Notes: generated by a model from the sequence alone, not told the origin. Counted from the stretch's first letter, positions 1 through 7,246 are shown. The stretch is 11,500 bases of DNA from Gemmatimonadota bacterium (GCA_028287205.1 JAQBQC010000235.1:1-11500), one strand, 5' to 3'. A program made the numbers and translations.

Positions 1-159
1 ACCTTCCTGTGGCCGCCACTTGGTTATCGATTGAGCCTGTACATCGCCGCCGTCGGACTACTCGGATCGGTTGCAACCATAGTGTGGATGATTGTCTTCG
101 GCCTGAACGAAGCGCGATGGACGGAGCAAGTGGCGCTAAGTGCAGCGGAAGGCCCTTAG
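1..159 (+). CDS. C-terminal end of a DUF4386-like membrane protein (partial)
   Basis: Frame 1 is open from the first base of the window to a TAG at 157-159 and encodes 52 residues; the start lies outside the window. The fragment has one clear hydrophobic segment (about residues 13-36, running through LYIAAVGLLGSVATIVWM), followed by a short polar tail with GLNEARWTEQ. A last membrane helix followed by a G-[VL]-N-x-x-[RK]-W-x-E-Q tail is what I remember from the end of the DUF4386 family of multi-pass membrane proteins, whose function is unknown. The gene is convergent with the lipoprotein gene on the other strand, and the two stop codons overlap (156-159), so neither can have a separate terminator between them. 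With so little sequence the family call is tentative; the coding call is firmer because the frame is clean and has typical membrane-protein composition. Confidence 0.6.
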   Translation, partial: TFLWPPLGYRLSLYIAAVGLLGSVATIVWMIVFGLNEARWTEQVALSAAEGP

Positions 160-686
160 GGCTTTGCGGGCAGCGGCTGCCAGAGCTCGATCTTATTCCC
201 ATCCGAATCATAGATCCAGGCAAAGCGACCGTAGGATTCATCCATTCGTTTGGCGTCGATCCTTACTCCCTCTTGTTTCAAGCGGTCGAGCAAAGCATAC
301 AGATCGTCCACGATGTAGTTGATCATGAACGGCGCGGGACTGGGATCGAAATAGTCACTTGAGGCGGGAAAAACAGTCCAGACTGTAACCTGTTCCTTTT
401 GCGGGTCGTCGTGTTCGCGCCACGGAAGCATCGCGCCTCCGCCTTTGTCAGCGAGTCCGAGATGCTTCGAATACCATTCGCGCATCTGATCACGATTGGC
501 GGATTTGAAGAACACACCGCCGATTCCAAGGATGCGCCCGCGCTGCTCCATCTTGACAGGCGGCGTCGACTTTTCAGGTTGCGGAGATTGCACGTGCTGT
601 CCTCCTGTTGAGCAGGCCGAGATGAGCAACAGCGCGCCGAGCATAATTGTGCTCCCGCATATTTCTTGCATGTGTGAGTTATACAT
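156..686 (-). CDS. Exported VOC (glyoxalase-fold) lipoprotein
   Basis: The protein has 176 residues from ATG at 686. Residues 15-25 are a short hydrophobic stretch ending in the lipobox I22-S-A-C25, so it should be a lipoprotein attached at Cys25, followed by a Pro/Ser-rich tether to about residue 50. Residues 52-172 form one vicinal-oxygen-chelate domain: GIGGVFFKS opening strand, REWYSKHLGL helix, MINYIVDDL second-half opening, and a closing YGRFAWIYDSDGNKIELWQP. This layout is typical of small VOC proteins (glyoxalase, dioxygenase and bleomycin-resistance relatives), which are nearly always cytoplasmic; a lipid-anchored version is unusual. Substrate unknown. Start choice is uncertain: an ATG at 642-644 (Met15) has a strong GGGAG ribosome site 7 nt upstream but gives a signal peptide without positive charge. 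The ATG at 686 has no clear ribosome site. Its end overlaps the convergent gene at the left. Confidence 0.85.
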   Translation of the reverse strand: MYNSHMQEICGSTIMLGALLLISACSTGGQHVQSPQPEKSTPPVKMEQRGRILGIGGVFFKSANRDQMREWYSKHLGLADKGGGAMLPWREHDDPQKEQVTVWTVFPASSDYFDPSPAPFMINYIVDDLYALLDRLKQEGVRIDAKRMDESYGRFAWIYDSDGNKIELWQPLPAKP

Positions 687-737
687 GCTTCGATCCGAAT
701 GGAGAAAACTGTTCGCTCGAGGTCTCGCCGCGATTCA

Positions 738-781
738 CCCTTTCCACATCGCGCATGACGCGCGTTCGCGGGTGGAAGGGG
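738..781. repeat. Inverted repeat, 10-bp arms
   Basis: CCCTTTCCAC (738-747) can pair with GTGGAAGGGG (772-781), ten pairs including one G-T. The 24-nt spacer contains a further GCGC/GCGC self-pair. No T-run follows on either side, so it is not a standard intrinsic terminator. It lies between the VOC gene and its candidate promoter, so a transcript from that promoter would carry it in the leader. An attenuator or protein-binding site is possible but unproven. Confidence 0.35.
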
Positions 782-804
782 AGTTGGCGCGAGTCATCGC
801 ATGC

Positions 805-832
805 TATATAGAGCATTCTACAGATCGCGCAA
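805..832 (-). promoter_or_regulatory. Candidate sigma-70-type promoter for the VOC lipoprotein gene
   Basis: Read on the minus strand, TTGCGC (827-832) and TATATA (805-810) are separated by 16 nt. A transcript starting near 798 would have a leader of roughly 110 nt before the ATG at 686. TATATA sits inside an imperfect palindrome (802-815). It is one of the few AT-rich spots in this GC-rich stretch. This is a consensus match only. Confidence 0.3.
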
Positions 833-1139
833 GCACGCTCTGTCGCCTCCGTCCGTCGAGCGCCTCGATGCGCTCTGGGGACGTCCGTAGATCGGAAGAC
901 GTAGTGAGGCTTCTATGTCGACTGCGGGAAAAAACACGATAGGAACTGAACGCCAGACACAGGGATGCTGCTTGATGAGGAACTTGCTTGAAGCTTGTTG
1001 TTCGCGTTCAGCCGTCATTCGTGGATGTGATGCCAGCGACGCTCGAGGAGTTTTGCCGAGAAGATCCGAAGCAAGAACGCTGTCGAACTGACCGGCAGGG
1101 TACAAACGACGCACTCCTCACTGTCATACACGATCAAAG

Positions 1140-1185
1140 TGGCCAGGGAGGGAATTGAACCCCCGATACCCGGATTTTCAGTCCG
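1140..1185 (-). pseudogene. tRNA-Phe 3' fragment (likely displaced attachment-site copy)
   Basis: These 46 bases match 10616-10661, the 3' part of the complete tRNA-Phe gene, at 44 of 46 positions and in the same orientation. The match covers the discriminator base, acceptor 3' strand, T arm, variable loop, the 3' strand of the anticodon stem, the whole anticodon loop and four bases of the 5' strand. The first 27 bases are identical. The two differences are in the variable loop (position 46, G to A in tRNA sense) and at position 43 (C to G), which would break the 27-43 pair. Beyond 1185 similarity stops abruptly: no D arm or acceptor 5' strand is present, so no functional tRNA can form. A displaced 3' tRNA copy in direct orientation is the classical trace of site-specific insertion by a tyrosine recombinase using the anticodon-loop to 3'-end region. 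Confidence 0.85.
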
Positions 1186-1583
1186 TTTTGGGTGGTTGCC
1201 CGGGTGTGCTTCATCGCACGCAAAGGCACGTGCGCCTACTCGCGAAGCGACGCGAGTTGACGCGAAATGCTCCGAGCCCCGCGACATCTCCCGCGACATT
1301 TCCCGCGACAGCTGATTCCGATCGCCGCATAGCGGGAAGCGCAGGCAGTGACGGCGTGCTATGAAGCACACTTCGTAAAAACGAGGGTTCGCTGGCACGT
1401 CGTAATTGGGCACCGATTGCGACCAATGCTCCAACTCGAACGAGCGGTGTTCCTCCTTCGACAGCCCCACGAGTCTCGCGTCCCCTCCGCACCATCGGTG
1501 TCGTTCGACGACAGCCTCGCAGGCCTGGTAGCCGATGTAGCCCAGCGTCGCTATCTTGTCGCATTCAGCCAGCAGGACGCCCG
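1186..1583. other. Leader region upstream of the kinase gene
   Basis: About 400 bases between the tRNA fragment and the kinase start. Apart from the CGCGA array I see no supported feature. A minus-strand open frame crosses it (1015-1686) but it reads straight through the tRNA fragment and into the kinase N-terminus and resembles nothing I know. The promoter of the plus-strand gene block should lie here; I cannot point to convincing -35 and -10 boxes. Confidence 0.4.
1241..1310. repeat. Phased CGCGA short tandem repeats
   Basis: Six copies of CGCGA begin at 1241, 1251, 1261, 1280, 1292 and 1304. The first three are in exact 10-bp tandem units of the form CGCGANNNGA (the last ends GC). The last three are in 12-bp tandem units CCGCGACATYTC starting at 1279 and 1291, with a partial unit at 1303. 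Spacing of one helical turn puts the first three motifs on the same face of the DNA. The array lies 55-125 bp inside the tRNA fragment and about 275-340 bp upstream of the kinase start. It could be a regulator operator or arm-type recombinase sites; CGCG is common in GC-rich DNA, so chance is not excluded. Confidence 0.45.
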
Positions 1584-3353
1584 TTGCTCTCCACGCTCCA
1601 AGACCAGCTTCAAGTCGCACTTGGCGACAGCTACTCCGTTGAGCGCGAGCTCGCGCGGGGAGGCATGAGCCGGTTGTTCTTGGCAACCGAGCGGGCGCTC
1701 GATCGCCAGGTTGTGGTCAAGTTGCTTCCGCCCGAACTGGCTAGCGAGTTGAGCGCACAGCGTTTCCAGCGCGAAATGCTCCTGACCGCAAAGCTCCAGC
1801 ATCCGCACATCCTTCCGGTGCTTTCGGCTGGAGCGCGGGGCGTGTTTCTCTACTATGTCATGCCGTACGTCCGCGGCGAATCCCTGCGATTGCGGTTCGA
1901 GCGCGAGGGGCGGCTCCCGATCGTCGAGTCCATCCGGCTCCTGCGCGAGATCGCAGAGGCGCTCGCCGCTGCCCATGCTGAAGACGTCGTGCACCGAGAC
2001 GTCAAGCCGGAAAACGTTCTGCTCGAACACGGGCATGCACTTCTGGCGGACTTCGGCATCGCGCGTGTCAGGCTCGAGGCAATGGAAGGCGAGCGATTGA
2101 CCGGCACGGGCCTCGGTCTGGGAACTCCGGGCTACATGGCCCCTGAGCAGTTGGCTGGTGGCCGTGATGTCGACGGGCGGGCGGACATCTACGCGCTCGG
2201 TGTTGTCGGATACGAGATGCTAGCCGGCACTCCTCCGTTCACGGGAGGCACGCCTCAGGAGCTCGTGGCCGCGCACTTGACCAAGATTCCGCCTCTTCTC
2301 CGCGAAGTGCGCCCCGAAGTTCCTCGGTGCGTGAGCGACGCCATCGCAAGAGCACTTGCGAAGTCCCCGGAGGAGCGGTTCGCCACGGCAACCGCTTTCG
2401 CTGAAGCGTTGGAGTCGCAGTCGGCCTCCGCCGGCGGCACAATGATCCGGCTGCACGGATCGAGTGTCACAGCCACTCGTGCAAGCACCCGGAATCTCGG
2501 CTGGATCGTCAGTCGCACTTGTAATCGTTGGTCGCAAGTCAACGCGTTCGACGCGCACTTTGGAGCTGAGCATCGGCGTCATCCCTGGCGGCCGCAGGTT
2601 TACGTCGTGCACGGTGATGAGGGTCAGGCGCATGCGAGTCTCGTAGAGCGTCTCGTCGCCACGAGAATCAGTCACTTCGCTGCGGAGTGGACCGGCCTGG
2701 ATCGGGGCACCGTTGCCACGATCAAAGCTCCCTGGCCCGTGGGCGATCCGCTCGAGACCAGCAAGCGCGATCTACAGATCTCACTTTTCCGAGAGGCTGA
2801 TCCTTCATACCTCAACGAGGAACTCTCGGCACGCGCGCTTGGCCGACTCGCTCCCCTCGCGCTGAATGCCGTAGTGGTGATCCAACATCGGCTGAGCGCC
2901 GCCACGTGGGACAAGTCCACGGAGGAACTGCTCGCCTGGTACGTCGATGAATTCTGGGGCGAGCTGACAGAATCCCAGCATGGACCGCTCTTCGTCGTGT
3001 TCCTCGAGCTCGTCTACCCGGCCGCGCGTTCGATGCGCCTGGCGTGGCCGCCATGGCCGCGTGTCATGACGACGAATCGCATTCTTCAGCGCCTGGACCA
3101 ATTGCTTGTCTCGCAGCCTCGTCGTTGTTCGACCATGATTCTCAAGGTGCTCGGCTCCATTACTGCCGACGACGTAAAGGAGTGGTTCAGCCAGAACGGC
3201 ATCTACGACTCGGAGCAGCGCTGGCGAGAGCTGTCGGATGCGATCTTCAAAACCGGCGAGATCAAGCACATGGCCGAAGTCGAGGCGGCGCTGCGGGAAA
3301 TTCATCGCGCGTTCGTCGCGGATCTGGCTTCATCATCGGATCGACGGCAATGA
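1584..3353 (+). CDS. Ser/Thr protein kinase with C-terminal inactive-STAND-like domain
   Basis: 589 residues from a TTG start at 1584, chosen because AGGA (1574-1577) lies 6 nt upstream and the N-terminus then matches related kinases (QDQLQVALGDSYSVERELARGGM). Residues 17-275 are a PknB/Hanks-type kinase: Gly loop A24-R-G-G-M (first Gly replaced by Ala), Lys46 in VVVK, Glu64 in helix C, catalytic loop HRDVKPEN at 137-144, DFG at 156-158, APE at 186-188. All catalytic residues are present, so it should be active. No membrane helix is seen, unlike many bacterial kinases. Residues about 315-589 form a second domain: WSQVNAFDAHFG, then PQVYVVHGDEGQAHASLVERL (337-357) at a P-loop-like place but without GK[ST], then LFVVFLELVYP (469-479) like a Walker B strand. 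From memory this pattern fits the inactive STAND (iSTAND) family linked to effector-associated-domain systems. It ends with an ATGA overlap onto the MoxR gene, so the two are translationally coupled. Confidence 0.92.
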   Translation: MLSTLQDQLQVALGDSYSVERELARGGMSRLFLATERALDRQVVVKLLPPELASELSAQRFQREMLLTAKLQHPHILPVLSAGARGVFLYYVMPYVRGESLRLRFEREGRLPIVESIRLLREIAEALAAAHAEDVVHRDVKPENVLLEHGHALLADFGIARVRLEAMEGERLTGTGLGLGTPGYMAPEQLAGGRDVDGRADIYALGVVGYEMLAGTPPFTGGTPQELVAAHLTKIPPLLREVRPEVPRCVSDAIARALAKSPEERFATATAFAEALESQSASAGGTMIRLHGSSVTATRASTRNLGWIVSRTCNRWSQVNAFDAHFGAEHRRHPWRPQVYVVHGDEGQAHASLVERLVATRISHFAAEWTGLDRGTVATIKAPWPVGDPLETSKRDLQISLFREADPSYLNEELSARALGRLAPLALNAVVVIQHRLSAATWDKSTEELLAWYVDEFWGELTESQHGPLFVVFLELVYPAARSMRLAWPPWPRVMTTNRILQRLDQLLVSQPRRCSTMILKVLGSITADDVKEWFSQNGIYDSEQRWRELSDAIFKTGEIKHMAEVEAALREIHRAFVADLASSSDRRQ

Positions 3354-4351
3354 AGGCCAGTAATGACTTCCGGGTTTATGGGGGCGACGGATCCACCATT
3401 CTCGAGCGCGGTGTTCGCTTACCACCCGTCGACTCAGGCGAGTGGATCGACGATCCCGCCGGGTACCTCGCGGATGATGGGCTCCGCGACGCAACCAACG
3501 TTGCGATCGCACTCGGACAGCCGCTCCTTGTTACCGGCGAGCCAGGAACGGGTAAGACTCAATTCGCGCGTAGCGTCGCCTACGAGCTGGGATTGCCGTC
3601 GCCCTTCGTGTTCAACACGAAGTCCACCTCCACCGCGCGCGATCTGTTCTACCGGTACGATAGCTTGCGGCACTTCCACGATGCGCAGTTCAGCAAGGTC
3701 CACGCGGATGTCGAGAACTACATCGAGTATGCGTCGCTGGGACTCGCAATCCTTTGCGCCATGGCACCCGCTGCAGCAGACAGGTTCCTTCCTCCGTCGC
3801 TACGAGGGAGCGGACCGAGTCGCGCTGTCGTTCTGATCGACGAAGTGGACAAGGCTCCACGCGATGTACCGAACGACGTGCTCGACGAGATCGAGGGGAT
3901 GCGCTTCACTGTCCGCGAAACCCGACAGACATTCGTGGCTGATCCTGCGTATCGGCCCATTGTCATTCTGACCAGCAATTCGGAGCGTACTCTCCCTGAC
4001 GCATTCCTTCGCCGATGTGTGTTTTATCACATCCCTTTTCCCGACGCGCAACGACTGCGTCTCATCATCCAGCGGCGGCTACGTCCCGGCAGTCGGTTCG
4101 CTCCAGCCATGGTGGAGAGCGCGATACGGCACTTTGAGCGCATCAGAGAACTGGGACTGCGAAAGAAGCCGTCCACGGCGGAATTGCTCGCGTGGGTGCG
4201 AATGCTCGATAATCTCGGTCTCGACCTCGACCGGATTGGACCCGCCGAAGCAGAGGCGCTCGCATTCACATACTCCATTCTGGCCAAGAGCAAGGAAGAT
4301 CTCGTGCTCATGCAGCAGGAGCTGGCGCACCGGGCGACACGCGGAGCCTGA
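3350..4351 (+). CDS. MoxR-type AAA+ ATPase
   Basis: 333 residues from ATG at 3350, which overlaps the kinase stop (ATGA). The frame stays open further upstream inside the kinase gene, but that part is a shadow reading. Walker A is GEPGTGKT at 63-70; Walker B is VVLIDEVDKA at 160-169 with Asp164 and Glu165; sensor 1 is TSN at 208-210; Arg221-Arg222 is the likely arginine finger; RKKPSTAELLAW (271-282) fits the sensor 2 helix. MoxR ATPases are cytoplasmic ring-forming chaperones that remodel or load metal into partner proteins, usually with a vWA-domain protein encoded next door. Here the next gene starts 2 nt after the stop and carries a vWA-like region, which is probably the partner. An unusual insert of about 40 residues between Walker A and B (107-150, including a hydrophobic YASLGLAILCAMAPAAADRF) may be a partner-specific loop. 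All ATPase residues appear intact. Confidence 0.93.
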   Translation: MKASNDFRVYGGDGSTILERGVRLPPVDSGEWIDDPAGYLADDGLRDATNVAIALGQPLLVTGEPGTGKTQFARSVAYELGLPSPFVFNTKSTSTARDLFYRYDSLRHFHDAQFSKVHADVENYIEYASLGLAILCAMAPAAADRFLPPSLRGSGPSRAVVLIDEVDKAPRDVPNDVLDEIEGMRFTVRETRQTFVADPAYRPIVILTSNSERTLPDAFLRRCVFYHIPFPDAQRLRLIIQRRLRPGSRFAPAMVESAIRHFERIRELGLRKKPSTAELLAWVRMLDNLGLDLDRIGPAEAEALAFTYSILAKSKEDLVLMQQELAHRATRGA

Positions 4352-4353
4352 TC

Positions 4354-7125
4354 GTGGCGAGTGCGCCACCAACCGCCTTTCCTTCGTCCGATCTTCTCGA
4401 GCACCTGCGGCTACTGGGGTTTGAGATCGGCATCGATCATCACCGGCGTCTGCACATCCTTCTCGCGGAGGTCGGCGCAGACCTCGAGCCGCAGCGCCTG
4501 AAGACGTATCTCTGTCCGCTCTTCGCGACCAACCCGGAGCAGCAACAGGCATTCTACGAAGCGTTCGATCGAATCATCGAATCCTGGTCATCGGTCGCCG
4601 AGCGTGCCGAACCCAATCGGGTACTGAGCGCGGGTTCTGCAACGGAAGCTCCGGCGCCGTCGCACGGCGGATCGCAGCAAAAGCGCATCCGGCTCGCGAT
4701 GCTTGGCTTGTTGGCGGTGCTCGTGCTCGCGGTGATCTGGAGCATTCCTCGTCTTCGTCCGCACGCGTTCCAGCGTGCGCACACCGTCACGGTGAGCCCC
4801 CCGATCGTATCGCCTGAGCAACCCGCGACACGGCCACCCACGTCTGTCCCTTCGCCACCCACATCGATTGGCCGGCCTGCATTTAGTCTCGGGGGCTGGG
4901 CCGACACATTGCGCTGGGTGCTCATCGTTGCGCCGCTTTTCGTGTTCGCCGTCGCGGAGATCGTGCGAAGCAGGCGCCGCAAACTCATCCTGCGGCGCGT
5001 GCGCGCACCGCGACCGCCATTCGCGTGGCCGATACGCGTTCCCACAAGAGCGAATCCGTACGCGCGCTCGGCTGAACTCCGCGATCTCACACTCGCGCTG
5101 CGCGAACGTGAGCCAACTGCGATGGAGCGCTTGTCCATCGAGCCGAGCATCGCGGCGACGATCGACGCGGGAGGGTACCCGACGCTCCGCTACGCGAGAG
5201 ACACGCGGCCCGCGGAATATTTATTCCTGATCGAGCGATCGAGCTTTCGCGATCATCAGACACGACTCTTCGCGGATCTCGCGGAAACGCTTTGGCGAGA
5301 AGGCGTTCACGTCACCAGCTACGCATACGACGAAGATCCACGAATATGCCATCCGACTTCCGGTGGCGAGCCGATTCTACTCGCCAACCTGCGCAGAAGT
5401 CACCCGGCGCACCGCCTCATTATCTTCGGCAGCGGCGAACGGCTAATCGACCCGGTTGACGGGTTTCTCGCCAGCTGGACGGAGCTATTTCGGTCGTGGT
5501 CTGATCGAGCGGTGCTTACGCCGGAACCGCCGGAGCGCTGGAGTGTGCGCGAGCGGGCTCTGGCTACGGAATTCATCGTACTGCCCGCGACGATCGATGG
5601 TCTTCGCACCGCCGTGGCGCTCTTTCGCACGCCGGCGAGTCCGGATGTTGGTCGCCCACGGGGGGATGCGGGCGTCGAACCCAATCTCGAGCCAGCGATC
5701 GCGCTCGAGCAACTTCGCGCATACCTCGGTCCACAGCTATTCCGATTGCTGTGCGCGTGCGCGATCTATCCGGAGCTGCACTGGGACTTGACGCTCTACC
5801 TCGCCGCGCTTCCGTCCGTTGGTGAGGACCTGGTCGACGAAGACAATCTCCTCCGCCTCGTTCGTCTCCCGTGGTTTCGCTTCGGATCGATTCCTGACGA
5901 AATCCGCTCGCTGCTGGTCGACCGACTCGATCCGGGTGAGACGTTGTCGGTGCGCGAAGCCCTCGTCGGACTGCTCGAGCGACAGAAGGTGCCGGCCAAC
6001 TCGCTCGCGGCCCAACGGCGAGTGCTGGATCTCGCCGTGCAGCGCTATGCAATCGCTCCGCAGCTCCGATCAAGTCGTCGCCAACTTCGACGCGCGCTCG
6101 AGCAGTTGACGGGACGAGGCGAGATCTCCGACCATGCCGTACTCCAGCTTCTCGACAAAGCTCCGCAGTCGCCGCTGGTCATGCTGCTTCCCGCGCGCAT
6201 ACGCCAGCTTCTGTTTCGAGCCGGCATCGCTGGCTTGGGTTGGAGCACCGCCGGCCGACTCGCAATCACGTTGATATCGACGGCCGCCCTAGCATCAGTC
6301 GTGCTCCATGGCTCTTTCGCGACGCCTGCTCCGTTGCGACACACCGCGACACCGCCCGTGGTGGCCTCTCGTCCAACCAAAGCGGAGTCGCCGCCGACGC
6401 CGGCGCCCGTATCTGACAGCTCGGGAATCTCTGCGACGCCAGAACAGCGTGTGGAGGTCGATAGCGCGGCGCCACCGCGCACGCGCTCCATCATTTCGTC
6501 CGTCAGGCCCGGCACTCTGCGAAGTGCTTCGGCGAGGACCTCGAGTTCGACGGACAGTAACCAAGCACCAAGCACTTTGGTAACTGGCGACTCGGCTCCC
6601 GCCGCAGGAACCACGGAACCGGCGCCGGTCGTGTCGCCTCCCACGCAGCCCATCGCGCGCATCGATTCAACCGTTTCTGTTCCGCGCGAGTCGGTGAGCC
6701 GTGGGGACAGCACGAGAGAGGGTCGAACCAATGCCGACTCTGCCCCTCTCGCAACGGACGCGAGCAATGGAGCCCGCGCCGAGATTCGCACACAGGTAAG
6801 CGCGTACGTGCAGTCGCTGCGGTCCAGGGACATAGCTCGTGCCGCGACTCTGTACCAGTCGAAGAGCGCCGCCGAGGAGCGCACGAAGAAGAATCTCCTC
6901 GATTTGATGCGTGATCAAGCTTCGCGATTGACGGTTGTCGAAGACCAGGTTGATTCGATCGGAGTCGTCGGAGCTGTGAGATTCGCCGACTTCAAGGCAA
7001 AGCTCACGTGGAGGACAGCATTTGGTGCGTCCCGGTCTGAGTTGGTGAGCTTCCGCGCCGAGTTCGAATCGAGCAATGGGCGCTGGAAGATGACGAGCTG
7101 CAAGGTCACGAGCGGGTTCAAGTAG
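4354..7125 (+). CDS. Three-pass membrane protein: CoxE-like N-terminus, degenerate vWA-like and NTF2-like domains
   Basis: 923 residues from GTG at 4354, with GGAG at 4343-4346 spaced 7 nt. Residues about 8-78 (LLEHLRLLGFEIGIDHHRR and later LCPLFATNPEQQQAFYEAFD) resemble the small helical N-terminal module of CoxE/vWA partners of MoxR. Membrane helices: 113-132, 187-204 and 634-655. Arg/Lys before the first and RSRRRKLILRR after the second place both the N-terminus and residues 205-632 in the cytoplasm. Residues 285-425 look like a vWA-like Rossmann domain (EYLFLIERSSFRDHQ, then HRLIIFGSGERLIDP), but the MIDAS DxSxS is degenerate (E293-R-S-S-F) and the usual TDG strand end reads FGSG. Residues 450-605 are helical, unassigned. 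After the third helix a Ser/Thr/Pro-rich linker (656-805) leads to an NTF2/SnoaL-like domain (806-920) in the periplasm. It is the likely MoxR client and would connect cytoplasmic ATPase and kinase to the envelope. Domain names are by eye. Confidence 0.88.
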   Translation: MASAPPTAFPSSDLLEHLRLLGFEIGIDHHRRLHILLAEVGADLEPQRLKTYLCPLFATNPEQQQAFYEAFDRIIESWSSVAERAEPNRVLSAGSATEAPAPSHGGSQQKRIRLAMLGLLAVLVLAVIWSIPRLRPHAFQRAHTVTVSPPIVSPEQPATRPPTSVPSPPTSIGRPAFSLGGWADTLRWVLIVAPLFVFAVAEIVRSRRRKLILRRVRAPRPPFAWPIRVPTRANPYARSAELRDLTLALREREPTAMERLSIEPSIAATIDAGGYPTLRYARDTRPAEYLFLIERSSFRDHQTRLFADLAETLWREGVHVTSYAYDEDPRICHPTSGGEPILLANLRRSHPAHRLIIFGSGERLIDPVDGFLASWTELFRSWSDRAVLTPEPPERWSVRERALATEFIVLPATIDGLRTAVALFRTPASPDVGRPRGDAGVEPNLEPAIALEQLRAYLGPQLFRLLCACAIYPELHWDLTLYLAALPSVGEDLVDEDNLLRLVRLPWFRFGSIPDEIRSLLVDRLDPGETLSVREALVGLLERQKVPANSLAAQRRVLDLAVQRYAIAPQLRSSRRQLRRALEQLTGRGEISDHAVLQLLDKAPQSPLVMLLPARIRQLLFRAGIAGLGWSTAGRLAITLISTAALASVVLHGSFATPAPLRHTATPPVVASRPTKAESPPTPAPVSDSSGISATPEQRVEVDSAAPPRTRSIISSVRPGTLRSASARTSSSTDSNQAPSTLVTGDSAPAAGTTEPAPVVSPPTQPIARIDSTVSVPRESVSRGDSTREGRTNADSAPLATDASNGARAEIRTQVSAYVQSLRSRDIARAATLYQSKSAAEERTKKNLLDLMRDQASRLTVVEDQVDSIGVVGAVRFADFKAKLTWRTAFGASRSELVSFRAEFESSNGRWKMTSCKVTSGFK

Positions 7126-7151
7126 CAAGGGATATTGCGCAATGTGCAGGT

Positions 7152-7170
7152 CACACTCACTATGGGTGTG
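7152..7170. repeat. Small hairpin in the gap between membrane protein and barrel genes
   Basis: CACACTC (7152-7158) pairs with GGGTGTG (7164-7170) over a 5-nt loop, seven pairs with one G-T. A perfect palindrome ATTGCGCAAT lies just before it (7134-7143). No T-run follows, so it is not a clear terminator. It sits in the only sizeable gap (121 nt) of the plus-strand block and may mark an internal promoter or control point. Confidence 0.3.
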
Positions 7171-7246
7171 GAAGGAAGACTGGCGCGGCTGGCATCGCGT
7201 CCGGAAAAATTTTTGCTTCGGTGGACGCAGGAGGGCGGGTGAAAGT

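Larger units (their letters stand above)
687..1139. other. Stretch without a convincing gene, left of the tRNA fragment
   Basis: About 450 bases. I find no open frame with a ribosome site and recognisable protein; the frames that stay open here give low-complexity or Arg/Ser-rich translations typical of shadow frames in GC-rich DNA. The stretch holds the inverted repeat at 738-781 and the candidate promoter at 805-832. If the tRNA fragment marks an insertion end, this is ancestral flanking DNA that once lay just downstream of tRNA-Phe. I do not see a clear hairpin plus T-run here that would be the original tRNA terminator. Confidence 0.5.

Noticed and set aside
1140..1212. Second complete tRNA gene
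   Set aside because: Only the 3' part is present; D arm and acceptor 5' strand are missing.
1015..1686. Minus-strand open frame of 223 codons
   Set aside because: It reads through the tRNA fragment and into the kinase N-terminus, has no ribosome site or recognisable domain, and its ends do not fit a gene. GC-biased third positions in the middle leave a small chance of a gene remnant at 1210-1560.
3044..3349. Upstream extension of the MoxR reading frame
   Set aside because: It lies inside the kinase gene in another frame, is Arg/His/Ser-rich, and the ATG at 3350 fits both the coupling overlap and the family N-terminus.
6045..6884. Long minus-strand open frame opposite the membrane protein gene
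   Set aside because: It is a shadow of the Ser/Thr/Pro-rich linker and helical region; the plus-strand frame has clear domains and membrane helices.
7142..7246. N-terminal extension of the barrel protein from the ATG at 7142
   Set aside because: It would bury the signal peptide behind 35 charged and Trp-rich residues; the GTG at 7247 gives a normal export signal.
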